Origin: Paenibacillus amylolyticus
Lineage (GTDB): Bacteria > Bacillota > Bacilli > Paenibacillales > Paenibacillaceae
NCBI RefSeq assembly: GCF_003719335.1
Contig: NZ_RIAS01000006.1
Span: forward strand, 186,001-250,000
Length of the DNA stretch: 64,000 nt
Direction of reading: 5' to 3'
Below are positions 54,674 through 62,158 of this stretch, piece by piece (position 1 is the first letter of the stretch; every line of letters starts with the position of its first letter). The translations under genes and the position numbers were made by a program. The notes under the pieces are model-generated. The model was not told the origin of the DNA, made no database searches, and saw nothing but the letters and a program-made list of their open reading frames with translations.

Positions 54674-54739
54674 ATTGTACTATTCGTAATCGGCTCCAAG
54701 CGTCATCGGAATGTTAACGCAGTGTTAAATTTATGTAAA
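54674..54739 (-). promoter_or_regulatory. PhoP-box repeats and -10 of ppk
   Basis: On the minus strand TTTACA (54734-54739), TTAACA (54723-54728) and TTAACA (54712-54717) are spaced exactly 11 bp, the PhoP binding pattern of Bacillus. A -10 TACAAT (54674-54679) lies 32 bp further. Confidence 0.6.
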
Positions 54740-54868
54740 TGATAACTCATGACCGCAACTTTTTCCATCCCTTTACAAAGCACAATAGACAAGGTAAAGT
54801 GAACTACAGTGTGATTTGACCGGCTGTCGTTATTATCCCAAATTTTCGTTATGTTAAAGGAGTATCTC

Positions 54869-55096
54869 ATGAAATCGAACAAACCTAGAACGTTACAAAA
54901 AAATATCGAGTTTTTCACCGCTGCCCTTTCCCAATGTGTAGTTACCGCATGGCAGGAAGATCCCGCAGGTGTATATTGTGAAGTCGGTCGCGGCATTGTG
55001 GAGAAGATCAGTGATGACAGTGTACGGATTCGCAATGATAATGGAACGAAGAGTCATTATGCACGGGAAACGACGATGTTTCAAACCGAAAAATAA
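54869..55096 (+). CDS. Hypothetical 75-aa protein
   Basis: 75 residues: MKSNKPRTLQKNIEFFTAALSQCV, then WQEDPAGVYCEVGRGIVEKISDDSVRIRND, a beta-rich pattern like a small SH3-type or KOW-like barrel. No family recognised. AAAGGAG lies 6 nt before the ATG at 54869. Divergent from ppk; could share phosphate control. Confidence 0.7.
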   Translation: MKSNKPRTLQKNIEFFTAALSQCVVTAWQEDPAGVYCEVGRGIVEKISDDSVRIRNDNGTKSHYARETTMFQTEK

Positions 55097-55143
55097 TTTT
55101 GCGTAAATATAAAAAAAGACTAGCTTTCTGAAACAGAGTGTTG

Positions 55144-55320
55144 TATACTCTTGCCACAAGGAAAGGAGGTGCGTCAACATTTCTAATCACATGTTGAACG
55201 TGTCCCTTACCCGATCCACTACTTCCAAATAAATGGGATGGTAATGGAGGCGCGGGATACGGATCAATGTTTTAAAAAGCGCCACGGGTAGAAGAGCCGT
55301 CTTCGGACGGCTTTTTGTTT
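55144..55320 (+). ncRNA. Candidate small RNA or leader unit
   Basis: -10-like TATACT at 55144-55149, then a full-strength GAAAGGAGGTG (55161-55171), an inverted repeat CAACAT/ATGTTG (55174-55196), and a UUCG-tetraloop terminator at 55293-55318. An ORF of 17 codons ends at 55232, but the codon at the right distance from the ribosome site is ATT (55179), while the ATG at 55191 is 20 nt away. The 60 bases between ORF and terminator show no gene. It may be a peptide-encoding leader or a regulatory RNA. Confidence 0.3.
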
Positions 55321-55322
55321 TG
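55291..55322 (+). terminator. Terminator with UUCG loop
   Basis: AAGAGCCGTC-TTCG-GACGGCTTTTTG, ten pairs, T5 tail. Confidence 0.85.
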
Positions 55323-55476
55323 TCTTTTTTTATAATACATACAGATATAACGTGTGAAAAAAGATGTAGAGGTTAAGAAAACAACCAAAATATTGGAAAC
55401 GGACCCTTTAGGAGCTTGATTTCGGGAGGCTATAATGAGGATGCATCTCAACTTATAACCGAGGAGGCATGTTGTT

Positions 55477-56526
55477 ATGTTTAGAAATGTAAGGGGTTTC
55501 AAAACAAGCATTCTGCTAGCTTTTGTTTTATTATTCACTTCTATCCTGCTACCAGCAGGCCAGTACGCCAGCGCCGCACCGAGTTTTGCCAAAGGAGCTG
55601 ATATCAGTTGGGTTCCGGGCATGGAAGCTCAAGGGTACAAATGGAAAGATAAAAACGGAGTACAACGCGACATCATTGATATTCTGAAAAAAGATTACCA
55701 GATTAACTCTGTCCGGATCCGTGTTTTCGTTAATCCTTCCAATGATTATGGTAACGGTTATATGAATAAAGACCGTGCTGCCGCTCTAGCACAACGTGCT
55801 AAAAATGCAGGTATGAGTGTCATGTTGACACTGCATTACAGCGATTCGTGGGCAGACCCAGGTAAACAAACTAAACCGGCCGCATGGAAAAACTATAGTT
55901 TCCAACAGTTGATGGATGTTGTCTGGAGTTATACCCGTGACGTTATGACGACCATGCAGAGCAAAGGTGTCACTCCAGACTGGGTACAGATCGGCAACGA
56001 AACCAGCAACGGTATGTTGTGGGATGATGGCAAAGCTTCGGTGAACATGAAAAATTATGCTTGGCTCGTGAATACGGGACATAATGCTGTAAAATCCATA
56101 AGCAGCGGTACCAAAACCATTGTTCATCTTGCAAACGGAGACGATAACGCCCTGTTTGTCTGGAATATCGGTGGACTAATTAACAATGGGGCCAATTTTG
56201 ACATGATTGCAATGTCTCTCTACCCTTCTGCTTCCGGCTGGAATACAGCAGTGACGAACACGGTCAACAATGCAAAAGATATGATTAATCGGTACGGCAA
56301 AGAAATTATGATCTCCGAAATTGGCATGGACAACAATCAGCCCGCGGCAGGAAAGAGCTTTGTCGCAGCGATGAAAAATCAGATCCGCAATTTGCCGAAT
56401 GGCAAAGGAAAAGGTGTATTCTATTGGGAGCCACAAGCTACTCCAGGTTATAACGGTGGATACGGCAAAGGCGCTTGGCAGTCGAACATGATGCCAACGG
56501 CTACCCTGGAAGGGTTCATTGACTAA
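55477..56526 (+). CDS. Secreted endo-beta-1,4-galactanase, GH53
   Basis: 349 residues. Signal peptide of about 34 residues (basic start, ILLAFVLLFTSILLPAGQYASAAP). GH53 domain: FAKGADISWVPGMEAQGYKWKDKNG, SVRIRVFVNPSNDYG, MLTLHYSDSWADPGKQTKPAAW, acid/base Glu in VQIGNETSNGMLW, nucleophile Glu in MISEIGMD, and KGVFYWEPQATPGYNGGYGKGAW. Cleaves type I arabinogalactan of plant pectin. TATAAT at 55431-55436 and GAGGAGG before the ATG. Its stop codon lies in the first arm of the repeat that follows. Confidence 0.94.
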   Translation: MFRNVRGFKTSILLAFVLLFTSILLPAGQYASAAPSFAKGADISWVPGMEAQGYKWKDKNGVQRDIIDILKKDYQINSVRIRVFVNPSNDYGNGYMNKDRAAALAQRAKNAGMSVMLTLHYSDSWADPGKQTKPAAWKNYSFQQLMDVVWSYTRDVMTTMQSKGVTPDWVQIGNETSNGMLWDDGKASVNMKNYAWLVNTGHNAVKSISSGTKTIVHLANGDDNALFVWNIGGLINNGANFDMIAMSLYPSASGWNTAVTNTVNNAKDMINRYGKEIMISEIGMDNNQPAAGKSFVAAMKNQIRNLPNGKGKGVFYWEPQATPGYNGGYGKGAWQSNMMPTATLEGFID

Positions 56527-56560
56527 GCACGGGGGTTAGAAGCCTTATGCGCGGGAGGGA

Positions 56561-56711
56561 GCTGCGGGTGGTCGTTCCGGGGGCGGGGCGTTCTTTCGAT
56601 CGCTGGTTGTCCTCGGATGGTTTTGGAATCCCCTTCATTGGGGAACATCCGATGACAAACGCGAACGCTCCGCTTCTCCAGAATCGCTCCCGCCCCTCCA
56701 CTACTCGCTGC
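56561..56711 (+). repeat. Structured intergenic repeat, copy D1
   Basis: Nested arms: GCTGCGGGTGGT (56561-56572) with ACTACTCGCTGC (56700-56711); GGGGCGGGGCGTTC (56580-56593) with GAATCGCTCCCGCCCC (56681-56696); central TTGTCCTCGGATG (56607-56619) with CATCCGATGACAA (56646-56658); apical CCCC/GGGG. Further out AAGCACG and TTAGAAGCC (56525-56545) face GGCTTCTAA and CGTGCTT (56723-56741). The whole array replaces an ordinary terminator after the galactanase gene. Confidence 0.85.
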
Positions 56712-56780
56712 TCCTCAAGGAAGGGCTTCTAAAACGTGCTTTGGCTTTTCACGGGAGTATAGGGAAACAATCTGGTGGGA

Positions 56781-56931
56781 GCCGCGGGTGGTCGTTCCGG
56801 GGGCGGGGCGTTCTTTCGATCGCTGGTTGTCCTCGGATGGTTTTGGAATCCCCTTCATTGGGGAACATCCGATGACAAACGCGAACGCTCCGCTTCTCCA
56901 GAATCGCTCCCGCCCCTCCACTACTCGCTGC
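56781..56931 (+). repeat. Structured intergenic repeat, copy D2 (tandem, 220-bp period)
   Basis: Same structure as D1, shifted exactly 220 bp; about 200 bp are duplicated (about 56557-56759 and 56777-56979) with only about four differences. The reading frames on the minus strand that start MEGRERFWRSGAFAF lie wholly in these repeats and are not genes. The stretch 56980-57129 holds no gene. Confidence 0.85.
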
Positions 56932-57129
56932 TCCTTAAAGAAGGGCTTCTAAAACGTGCTTCGGCTTTTCACGGGAGTAAGAGGAAAGATTATGAAAGGC
57001 GCTCACCCTTAGGGACAGCGCCTTTTGACGTTGAAGAGCGTTATTGCACCCTTATACTTATAGACTGGGTGCTTGGAGGAAGCCAAGGTTGGGCGTTCGG
57101 AGGGCGGGTTCAAATGATTCTGTTCGAAA

Positions 57130-57480
57130 TTACATGAACACCATAACAACTATAAGAGATGCAAAAAGACTGAGGATAGCAATAACCGCTTGAATACAGC
57201 TAAACGATATATTTTCGATCAGAATCATGTGTTTTCTCTGTACAACATACGAAAATACAAATGCAGGAAAGATGACCGGAAGATATTGATGTAAATCCGC
57301 ACCATTTGTACTTGGCAATATTGTGCCAAGATATCGGTTTGTCGTTTCGTTCACGATTAACCATGTATAGATCATCCCAATGATTACTGAAAAAAGAAAC
57401 GGAGATATGAAACGAATCCCGCTTCCCGGCAGCACGGAACGACCAGGCTTGCCCTCTAGCAACTCATCATTAACCATCAT
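57130..57480 (-). CDS. Hypothetical membrane protein
   Basis: 116 residues with about three hydrophobic segments (FISPFLFSVIIGMIYTWLIV; YLPVIFPAFVFSYVV; AVIAILSLFASLIVVMVFM). No family recognised. GGGGGAG precedes the ATG pair at 57480. It lies 10 bp after the MFS gene, so it is the last gene of a NUDIX-MFS operon. Confidence 0.7.
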   Translation of the reverse strand: MMVNDELLEGKPGRSVLPGSGIRFISPFLFSVIIGMIYTWLIVNETTNRYLGTILPSTNGADLHQYLPVIFPAFVFSYVVQRKHMILIENISFSCIQAVIAILSLFASLIVVMVFM

Positions 57481-57490
57481 TATTCTCCCC

Positions 57491-58762
57491 CTAATTCATC
57501 ATTTGACGATTTTTTTCCTGAAATGCCCTAAAATTCAGCAAACCCGCCACAATGGCTAAGATGGTCAGTGCAGCTGCAAATAAATAGAGATTCACAATGC
57601 CAATGTATTCAGCAAGCCAGGCCATACCTAACAGTGAAACGCAAAATACGAGATGCATCATTGAGGCTTGAGCAGATAGAACCTTGGGCAACATGCGATT
57701 AGACACACTACTCTGAATCAAAGTACGCCGGTTAATCATAGCAAGCTCAGCAAATGGCCCCATCAACATGACTAAAATCAACGCAACAAAAGGCTGTGAG
57801 TTTAACGCATAAACCGCAGTTAGTATTCCATACCCTGCCATCCCTATCATCATGACTGAAAAATAACGCTGTCCAATGATTCTGGCTAGGGCAAGCACCA
57901 GCAAACCACCACCAATGGTCCCAGCAAAATAAGCTGCATTGATAAAACCCCACCATTCTTCTCCTTGACCAAGTGCCACTTGTACAAAAGTCAACGTGAA
58001 GGCGCCTACCCAGATAGAGCCACCAAGCATGTCAATCATATCCATGAACGTAAGCACTCGCAGACGAGGTGTCTTCCATATCATTTTCCAGCCTTCCGTT
58101 AACGTATGCCATCTACCTCTGCCCAGATCAGGAGAAATATCTGCTGATGCATCCGCACGCTTCTCCGGTATCTCTCCATGAGTTGTCTCCTTGACGCCAA
58201 GTGTAAACGCGGCTGCCAAGCCATAAATAACCGCTGTGAGTAACAAGGTTGAACTTGATCCAATTAATGCAACAATTACGCCGCTTAGGCCCCAACCTGC
58301 AAATTGAACAACTTGATCGCTGACGCTCATAAGTCCATTGGCTTTGAGTAAACCTTGCTCATGAGTTACCAATCGCGGAATTAGCGCATTACGAGCTGGC
58401 GTTGTCCATCCATCAAGAAAAGACATCACAAATATAAGCGAAAACACAAGTACTAATGAGGATTCTACGCTATTAAGCTGTATGTACACTGCCAGACAGA
58501 TGAACAACAAAAACTGTCCGGTTTGTGAAAAAAAGAGTAGACTGGACAACTTAAAACGTTGAATGAATAGCGGTGCGACTAAACTACTCAACAACTGAGC
58601 CCCACTGCGGATCAATGGCAAAAGTGCCGCAGACACGAGCGAATTTGTACGATCCAGTACCATAACCGTAAGGGCCATAATATACAATACGTCCGCAGCA
58701 TTGGCTGCTGTTTGGGTTGTCCACAGATAATAAAAAGCACGAGTTAAATACGAGGACTTCAT
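57491..58762 (-). CDS. MFS transporter
   Basis: About 423 residues, 10-12 TM segments. The pattern (TRAFYYLWTTQTAANAADVLYIMALTVMVLDRTNSL; FLDGWTTPARNALIPRLV; KMIWKTPRLRVLTFMDMIDMLGGSIW) matches MFS_3-type exporters related to macrolide efflux proteins. Substrate unknown. GGAGAAAG fits an ATG at 58762 better than one at 58768. Nineteen bp downstream of the NUDIX gene. Confidence 0.88.
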   Translation of the reverse strand: MKSSYLTRAFYYLWTTQTAANAADVLYIMALTVMVLDRTNSLVSAALLPLIRSGAQLLSSLVAPLFIQRFKLSSLLFFSQTGQFLLFICLAVYIQLNSVESSLVLVFSLIFVMSFLDGWTTPARNALIPRLVTHEQGLLKANGLMSVSDQVVQFAGWGLSGVIVALIGSSSTLLLTAVIYGLAAAFTLGVKETTHGEIPEKRADASADISPDLGRGRWHTLTEGWKMIWKTPRLRVLTFMDMIDMLGGSIWVGAFTLTFVQVALGQGEEWWGFINAAYFAGTIGGGLLVLALARIIGQRYFSVMMIGMAGYGILTAVYALNSQPFVALILVMLMGPFAELAMINRRTLIQSSVSNRMLPKVLSAQASMMHLVFCVSLLGMAWLAEYIGIVNLYLFAAALTILAIVAGLLNFRAFQEKNRQMMN

Positions 58763-58780
58763 GAACATCTTTCTCCATTT

Positions 58781-59233
58781 CTATAGCATGCTGTGAAAAA
58801 GCATTAAGGGATACTCAGTTTTAGACATTATATGATCCGTAATCTGCAACATCACTTCGCGGTCGCGCAATTGTAGCACATCCGATTTGGACAGGTCTTC
58901 CGGTGTAATCCACCTCGCGTCTGCAATTTCTATAGCATCCGGTTGCAGAGAACCACCTATAATCTCACCGATAAAATGGAATAAAACGACCTGTTGCTGA
59001 AGACTGCTTATAAAATTGTAAATCCCTGTTGTAGCAGTGAGTCTAACATCATAACCCGTTTCTTCTCTCACTTCTCGATGTGCCGCATCCATTATATCTT
59101 CTCCGTACTCTACTCGGCCTGAGGGGTAATTCCAGGTATTTCGGACAGATGCTTTGTTCTCCTTAACAATTAGCACTTTCCCCTTATTTACAATAGAAAC
59201 ACTCACAACGAATACAATGCCCTGCTGCCCCAT
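58781..59233 (-). CDS. NUDIX hydrolase
   Basis: 150 residues. Nudix box GRVEYGEDIMDAAHREVREETGYDV (G-x5-E-x7-REVREETG). Hydrolyses a nucleoside diphosphate-linked substrate that cannot be named. GGAGG lies 9 nt before the ATG at 59233. First gene of the operon with the MFS transporter. Confidence 0.9.
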   Translation of the reverse strand: MGQQGIVFVVSVSIVNKGKVLIVKENKASVRNTWNYPSGRVEYGEDIMDAAHREVREETGYDVRLTATTGIYNFISSLQQQVVLFHFIGEIIGGSLQPDAIEIADARWITPEDLSKSDVLQLRDREVMLQITDHIMSKTEYPLMLFHSML

Positions 59234-59343
59234 CAATCCTAACCTCCACCGCCGCACAAAATCATTCCCTATAATTAGAACATACGTTCCTTAATTTGTA
59301 AATAAAAGAATCATTCCAGTTGTCTTACAACTGTATATTTGGT

Positions 59344-59382
59344 TTAAAAAAAACCTTCCTCATCCTTAAGGATGGAAAGGCT
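59344..59382 (-). terminator. Terminator of rarD
   Basis: On the minus strand CCTTTCCATCC-TTAA-GGATGAGGAAGG followed by T8. Confidence 0.8.
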
Positions 59383-59467
59383 CATTATCAGGAAGACTAG
59401 ATCGATTGTAATCTTTCAACCATTTTATGATATTACATATTTTCTGATATTACGTCGCTTTCTGTTC

Positions 59468-60346
59468 CTAGACTGACTTCGCCAGTTTTGCAGCACGCAT
59501 GGAAGCAATAGCATAGACGACAAGCGCTATCCAAATGAAGGCGAAACCAACCAGCAGCACAGGGGAAACGGTTTCCTTAAACACAAATATGCTCAGAACC
59601 AACATAATCGTTGGACCGATGTATTGCACAAATCCGAGCGTGGACAGCGACATGCGGGCAGCTGCACGTGCAAAGAACAGTAGCGGCAACGCGGTTACAA
59701 CGCCGGAAAGCAACAATTCAAAAAACATTGGCGCTGGCAATGTCCAAGCCGTTGTTTTACCCACAATACCAAGATAAATCCAATAACCTAATGCAACAGG
59801 CAGGACAACCGCGGTCTCTGACAACAAACCTACTGACGCATCTTGCTTGATCTTTTTCTTCGCCAGACCATATAAACCAAAGGATGCAGCCAGTGAAATG
59901 GAGATCCACGGGAAACGTCCGTAGTCGATCGTAATAATCAGCACGGCAAGCGCTGCAATAGCAATGGCCAGCCATTGCCCCCGGTTCGGTTTCTCATGAA
60001 GGAAAACGACGGCAAGCAGCACATTTAGCAAAGGGTTCAAATAATAACCAAGGCTGGTCTCCACCACATGACCGTTGTTCACAGCCCAGATGAAAATCAG
60101 CCAGTTGATCGCAATCAACAATCCACTAGCCGTGAGCGACAGTAAAGTTGAGCGGCTGGTCCAGATTCGTTTTACATCACTCCAGCGGCGCTGGATAGCG
60201 ACTAAAATCCCCATAAATACAAATGACCATACCACCCGATGCGACAAAATTTCGCCAGCCGGAACGTTGTTAAACAGCTTCCAATAAAGTGGGAGAATTC
60301 CCCACATGACATACGCAATAATGGCATTAATTAATCCGCTATTCAT
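59468..60346 (-). CDS. rarD: EamA family transporter RarD
   Basis: 292 residues, ten TM segments in two EamA halves. MNSGLINAIIAYVMWGILPLYWKLFNNVPAGEILSHRVVWSFVF and VETSLGYYLNPLLNVLLAVVFLHEKPNRGQWLAI are typical of RarD (chloramphenicol-sensitivity protein of E. coli). Substrate not established. GAGAGG precedes the ATG. Confidence 0.9.
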   Translation of the reverse strand: MNSGLINAIIAYVMWGILPLYWKLFNNVPAGEILSHRVVWSFVFMGILVAIQRRWSDVKRIWTSRSTLLSLTASGLLIAINWLIFIWAVNNGHVVETSLGYYLNPLLNVLLAVVFLHEKPNRGQWLAIAIAALAVLIITIDYGRFPWISISLAASFGLYGLAKKKIKQDASVGLLSETAVVLPVALGYWIYLGIVGKTTAWTLPAPMFFELLLSGVVTALPLLFFARAAARMSLSTLGFVQYIGPTIMLVLSIFVFKETVSPVLLVGFAFIWIALVVYAIASMRAAKLAKSV

Positions 60347-60570
60347 GAAACATACCTCTCTTTATGATCTCTGTCTGTGTCTCTATTTAATCTCTGATGT
60401 CTCAACGGATTATACGCCTCGTTCCTAACATAAGTAAAGAAATACTTATAAAAATACAATTTTGTAACAATATACATGGCAGTCTAAACACACTACTTCA
60501 TCGAAGTACGATGCTTCTCTTCATAATAGCGTATAATAAGATAAAATCTTTCTCTATGGGGGCTATGACG

Positions 60571-60975
60571 ATGTCACAAGATATCTGGTTTAACTTGCCG
60601 GTCAAAGATGTTGAGAGAGCAACTGCTTTTTTTGATACCTTAGGATTCCAAGCTATGAACGTTGGCAGCGAAAGAGCCATGATCTCCATTGGCCAAACGA
60701 AGATTATGCTTTTTCCGCACGCAACTTTTGAGAAATTCACTGGCACCTCTGTTGCGGATACTTCACATAGTGCAGAGATTATCATTTCCATTAGTGCCGA
60801 GAGCAGAGAAGCAGTCGACTCCTTTATTCAAAATGTAGAGCGTGCCGGAGGAAGCATCTTTGGCAAGCCAGGAGAAACAGACGGTTGGATGTACGGTGCA
60901 GGGTTTGCGGATCTAGATGGTCATCGCTGGAATCTGCTGTACATGGATGAGAGCAAGATGCCAAAGCGTCAATAA
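60571..60975 (+). CDS. VOC family protein (glyoxalase/bleomycin-resistance fold)
   Basis: 134 residues. Two beta-alpha-beta-beta-beta modules: IWFNLPVKDVERATAFFDTLGFQAM and GSIFGKPGETDGWMYGAGFADLDGHRWNLLYMD. Related to the PhnB/YpxX-like extradiol-fold group. GGGGGC lies 8 nt before the ATG at 60571; the ATG at 60565 is too close and upstream codons lack a ribosome site. Substrate unknown. Confidence 0.85.
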   Translation: MSQDIWFNLPVKDVERATAFFDTLGFQAMNVGSERAMISIGQTKIMLFPHATFEKFTGTSVADTSHSAEIIISISAESREAVDSFIQNVERAGGSIFGKPGETDGWMYGAGFADLDGHRWNLLYMDESKMPKRQ

Positions 60976-61023
60976 TGAGCCCGACAATAGATAGCGTATA
61001 ATAGATCATAAATGTATATCAAC

Positions 61024-61068
61024 AAAAACGGACACTCGCTTATCCAAGCTTAGTGTCCGTTTGTTTTT
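61024..61068. terminator. Terminator between VOC gene and NAD(P)-binding gene
   Basis: AAACGGACACT (61026-61036) pairs with AGTGTCCGTTT (61052-61062), followed by GTTTTTAG; A-rich before it, so it can serve both strands. Confidence 0.8.
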
Positions 61069-61095
61069 AGTTTATCCTACAAGCATATGCAATTA

Positions 61096-61737
61096 TTACT
61101 TTGCTTCGCCAACTACAGTAAAGCGTTCATTTTTATGCTGCGGGTTCTCAATCTCATCCACAAGCGCAATCGCGTAATCGGCATAGCTGATGTAGCTGTT
61201 TCCTTCACTGTTTACCAAAATCACATCGTTGCCAGACTGGTATTTTCCAGTACGTACGCCTTCCGGATTGAAGAATCCAGCCGGGCTAAGGAATGTCCAT
61301 TGAATACCCGAAGAGGCTTGCAGGTCTTCAAGGTTCTTACCTTGGTTAGTAGCTGTTGCTTTGTATGCATCAGGGAATCCTGGGGAATCGACAACACGCA
61401 ATGTTTTGGACTCGTCCGTGAACAAGCTTCCTGCACCACCGACAACAATCAGACGAGTGTTTGGAGCATCTTTCAAAATGTGTATAAGAGCTTGTCCTAC
61501 TTCTACATGCAGGTTTTCTTTGCCCGCTGGCGCTCCAAACGCATTCACAACCACATCAAAGGCTTGTACATCTGAAGGAGTCAGATCAAATACATCTTTC
61601 TCCAATACATTCAGACTTTTGTCTTCTAATTTAGATGCATTACGCACAATCGCTGTTACTTCGTGCCCGCGGTCTGCCGCTTCTTTCAAAATAATACTTC
61701 CCGCTTTACCTGTTGCACCAATAATTGCAATTTTCAT
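61096..61737 (-). CDS. NAD(P)H-binding protein (NmrA/YwnB-like atypical SDR)
   Basis: 213 residues. N-terminal MKIAIIGATGKAGSIILKEAADRGHEVTAIVRN (GxxGxxG dinucleotide site), VVVNAFGAP, RLIVVGGAGSLF, WTFLSPAGFFNPEGVRTGKY, and SYADYAIALVDEIE. Resembles YwnB and related stress-linked reductases or redox sensors. GAAGGAG lies 9 nt before the ATG at 61737. Confidence 0.88.
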   Translation of the reverse strand: MKIAIIGATGKAGSIILKEAADRGHEVTAIVRNASKLEDKSLNVLEKDVFDLTPSDVQAFDVVVNAFGAPAGKENLHVEVGQALIHILKDAPNTRLIVVGGAGSLFTDESKTLRVVDSPGFPDAYKATATNQGKNLEDLQASSGIQWTFLSPAGFFNPEGVRTGKYQSGNDVILVNSEGNSYISYADYAIALVDEIENPQHKNERFTVVGEAK

Positions 61738-62158
61738 CGTCAATCTCTCCTTCGATCTCGGTTTGTTTACTATTATGTTAAGGTTGTTTTCCCAACTCAT
61801 AATGTAACTATAAATGTTACAACTTATCTTGTCAATACGTTTTCTTTTTCTTTTAACCATACAACCACGAAATATGTGGAGCTGGAATGAAGCTCATCAG
61901 ATAACAAAGGCTAAAATTGATCATGGTACTAAAAATAAACAGATGAATATCCTCCCGCCAATATCCTTAATGCCATAGTAAGAAGCCTTGTTCATCAATA
62001 AACAAAGCTTCTTTATTTCCAGACTTCCACACCATTCCGTCCGTTTTAAGAACATCTTTTATTGGGGCAAATACACATCACGTATTTATTGAAATACCTT
62101 GACCTCATTTTCAATTTTTCTTCTTCCCTTACTCTCTTTATTGTTCATACCCATGAAC
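61738..62158. other. Intergenic region
   Basis: 421 bp. AAGAAGCCTTGTT (61980-61992) faces AACAAAGCTTCTT (62000-62012) with one mismatch, a possible terminator of the starch-enzyme gene, though without a T tract. A 36-codon open stretch (61967-62077, minus) with protein-like composition but no start or ribosome site may be a gene remnant or chance. Confidence 0.35.

Noticed and set aside
56516..56921. Two similar minus-strand frames starting MEGRERFWRSGAFAF
   Set aside because: They lie entirely in the structured tandem repeat, have no ribosome site, and their similarity is due to the 220-bp duplication.
61967..62077. Open stretch of 36 codons on the minus strand with protein-like composition (GMVWKSGNKEALFIDEQGFLLWH)
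   Set aside because: No ribosome site and no start near its upstream end; too short to call. It overlaps a possible hairpin. Kept only as a note in the intergenic entry.
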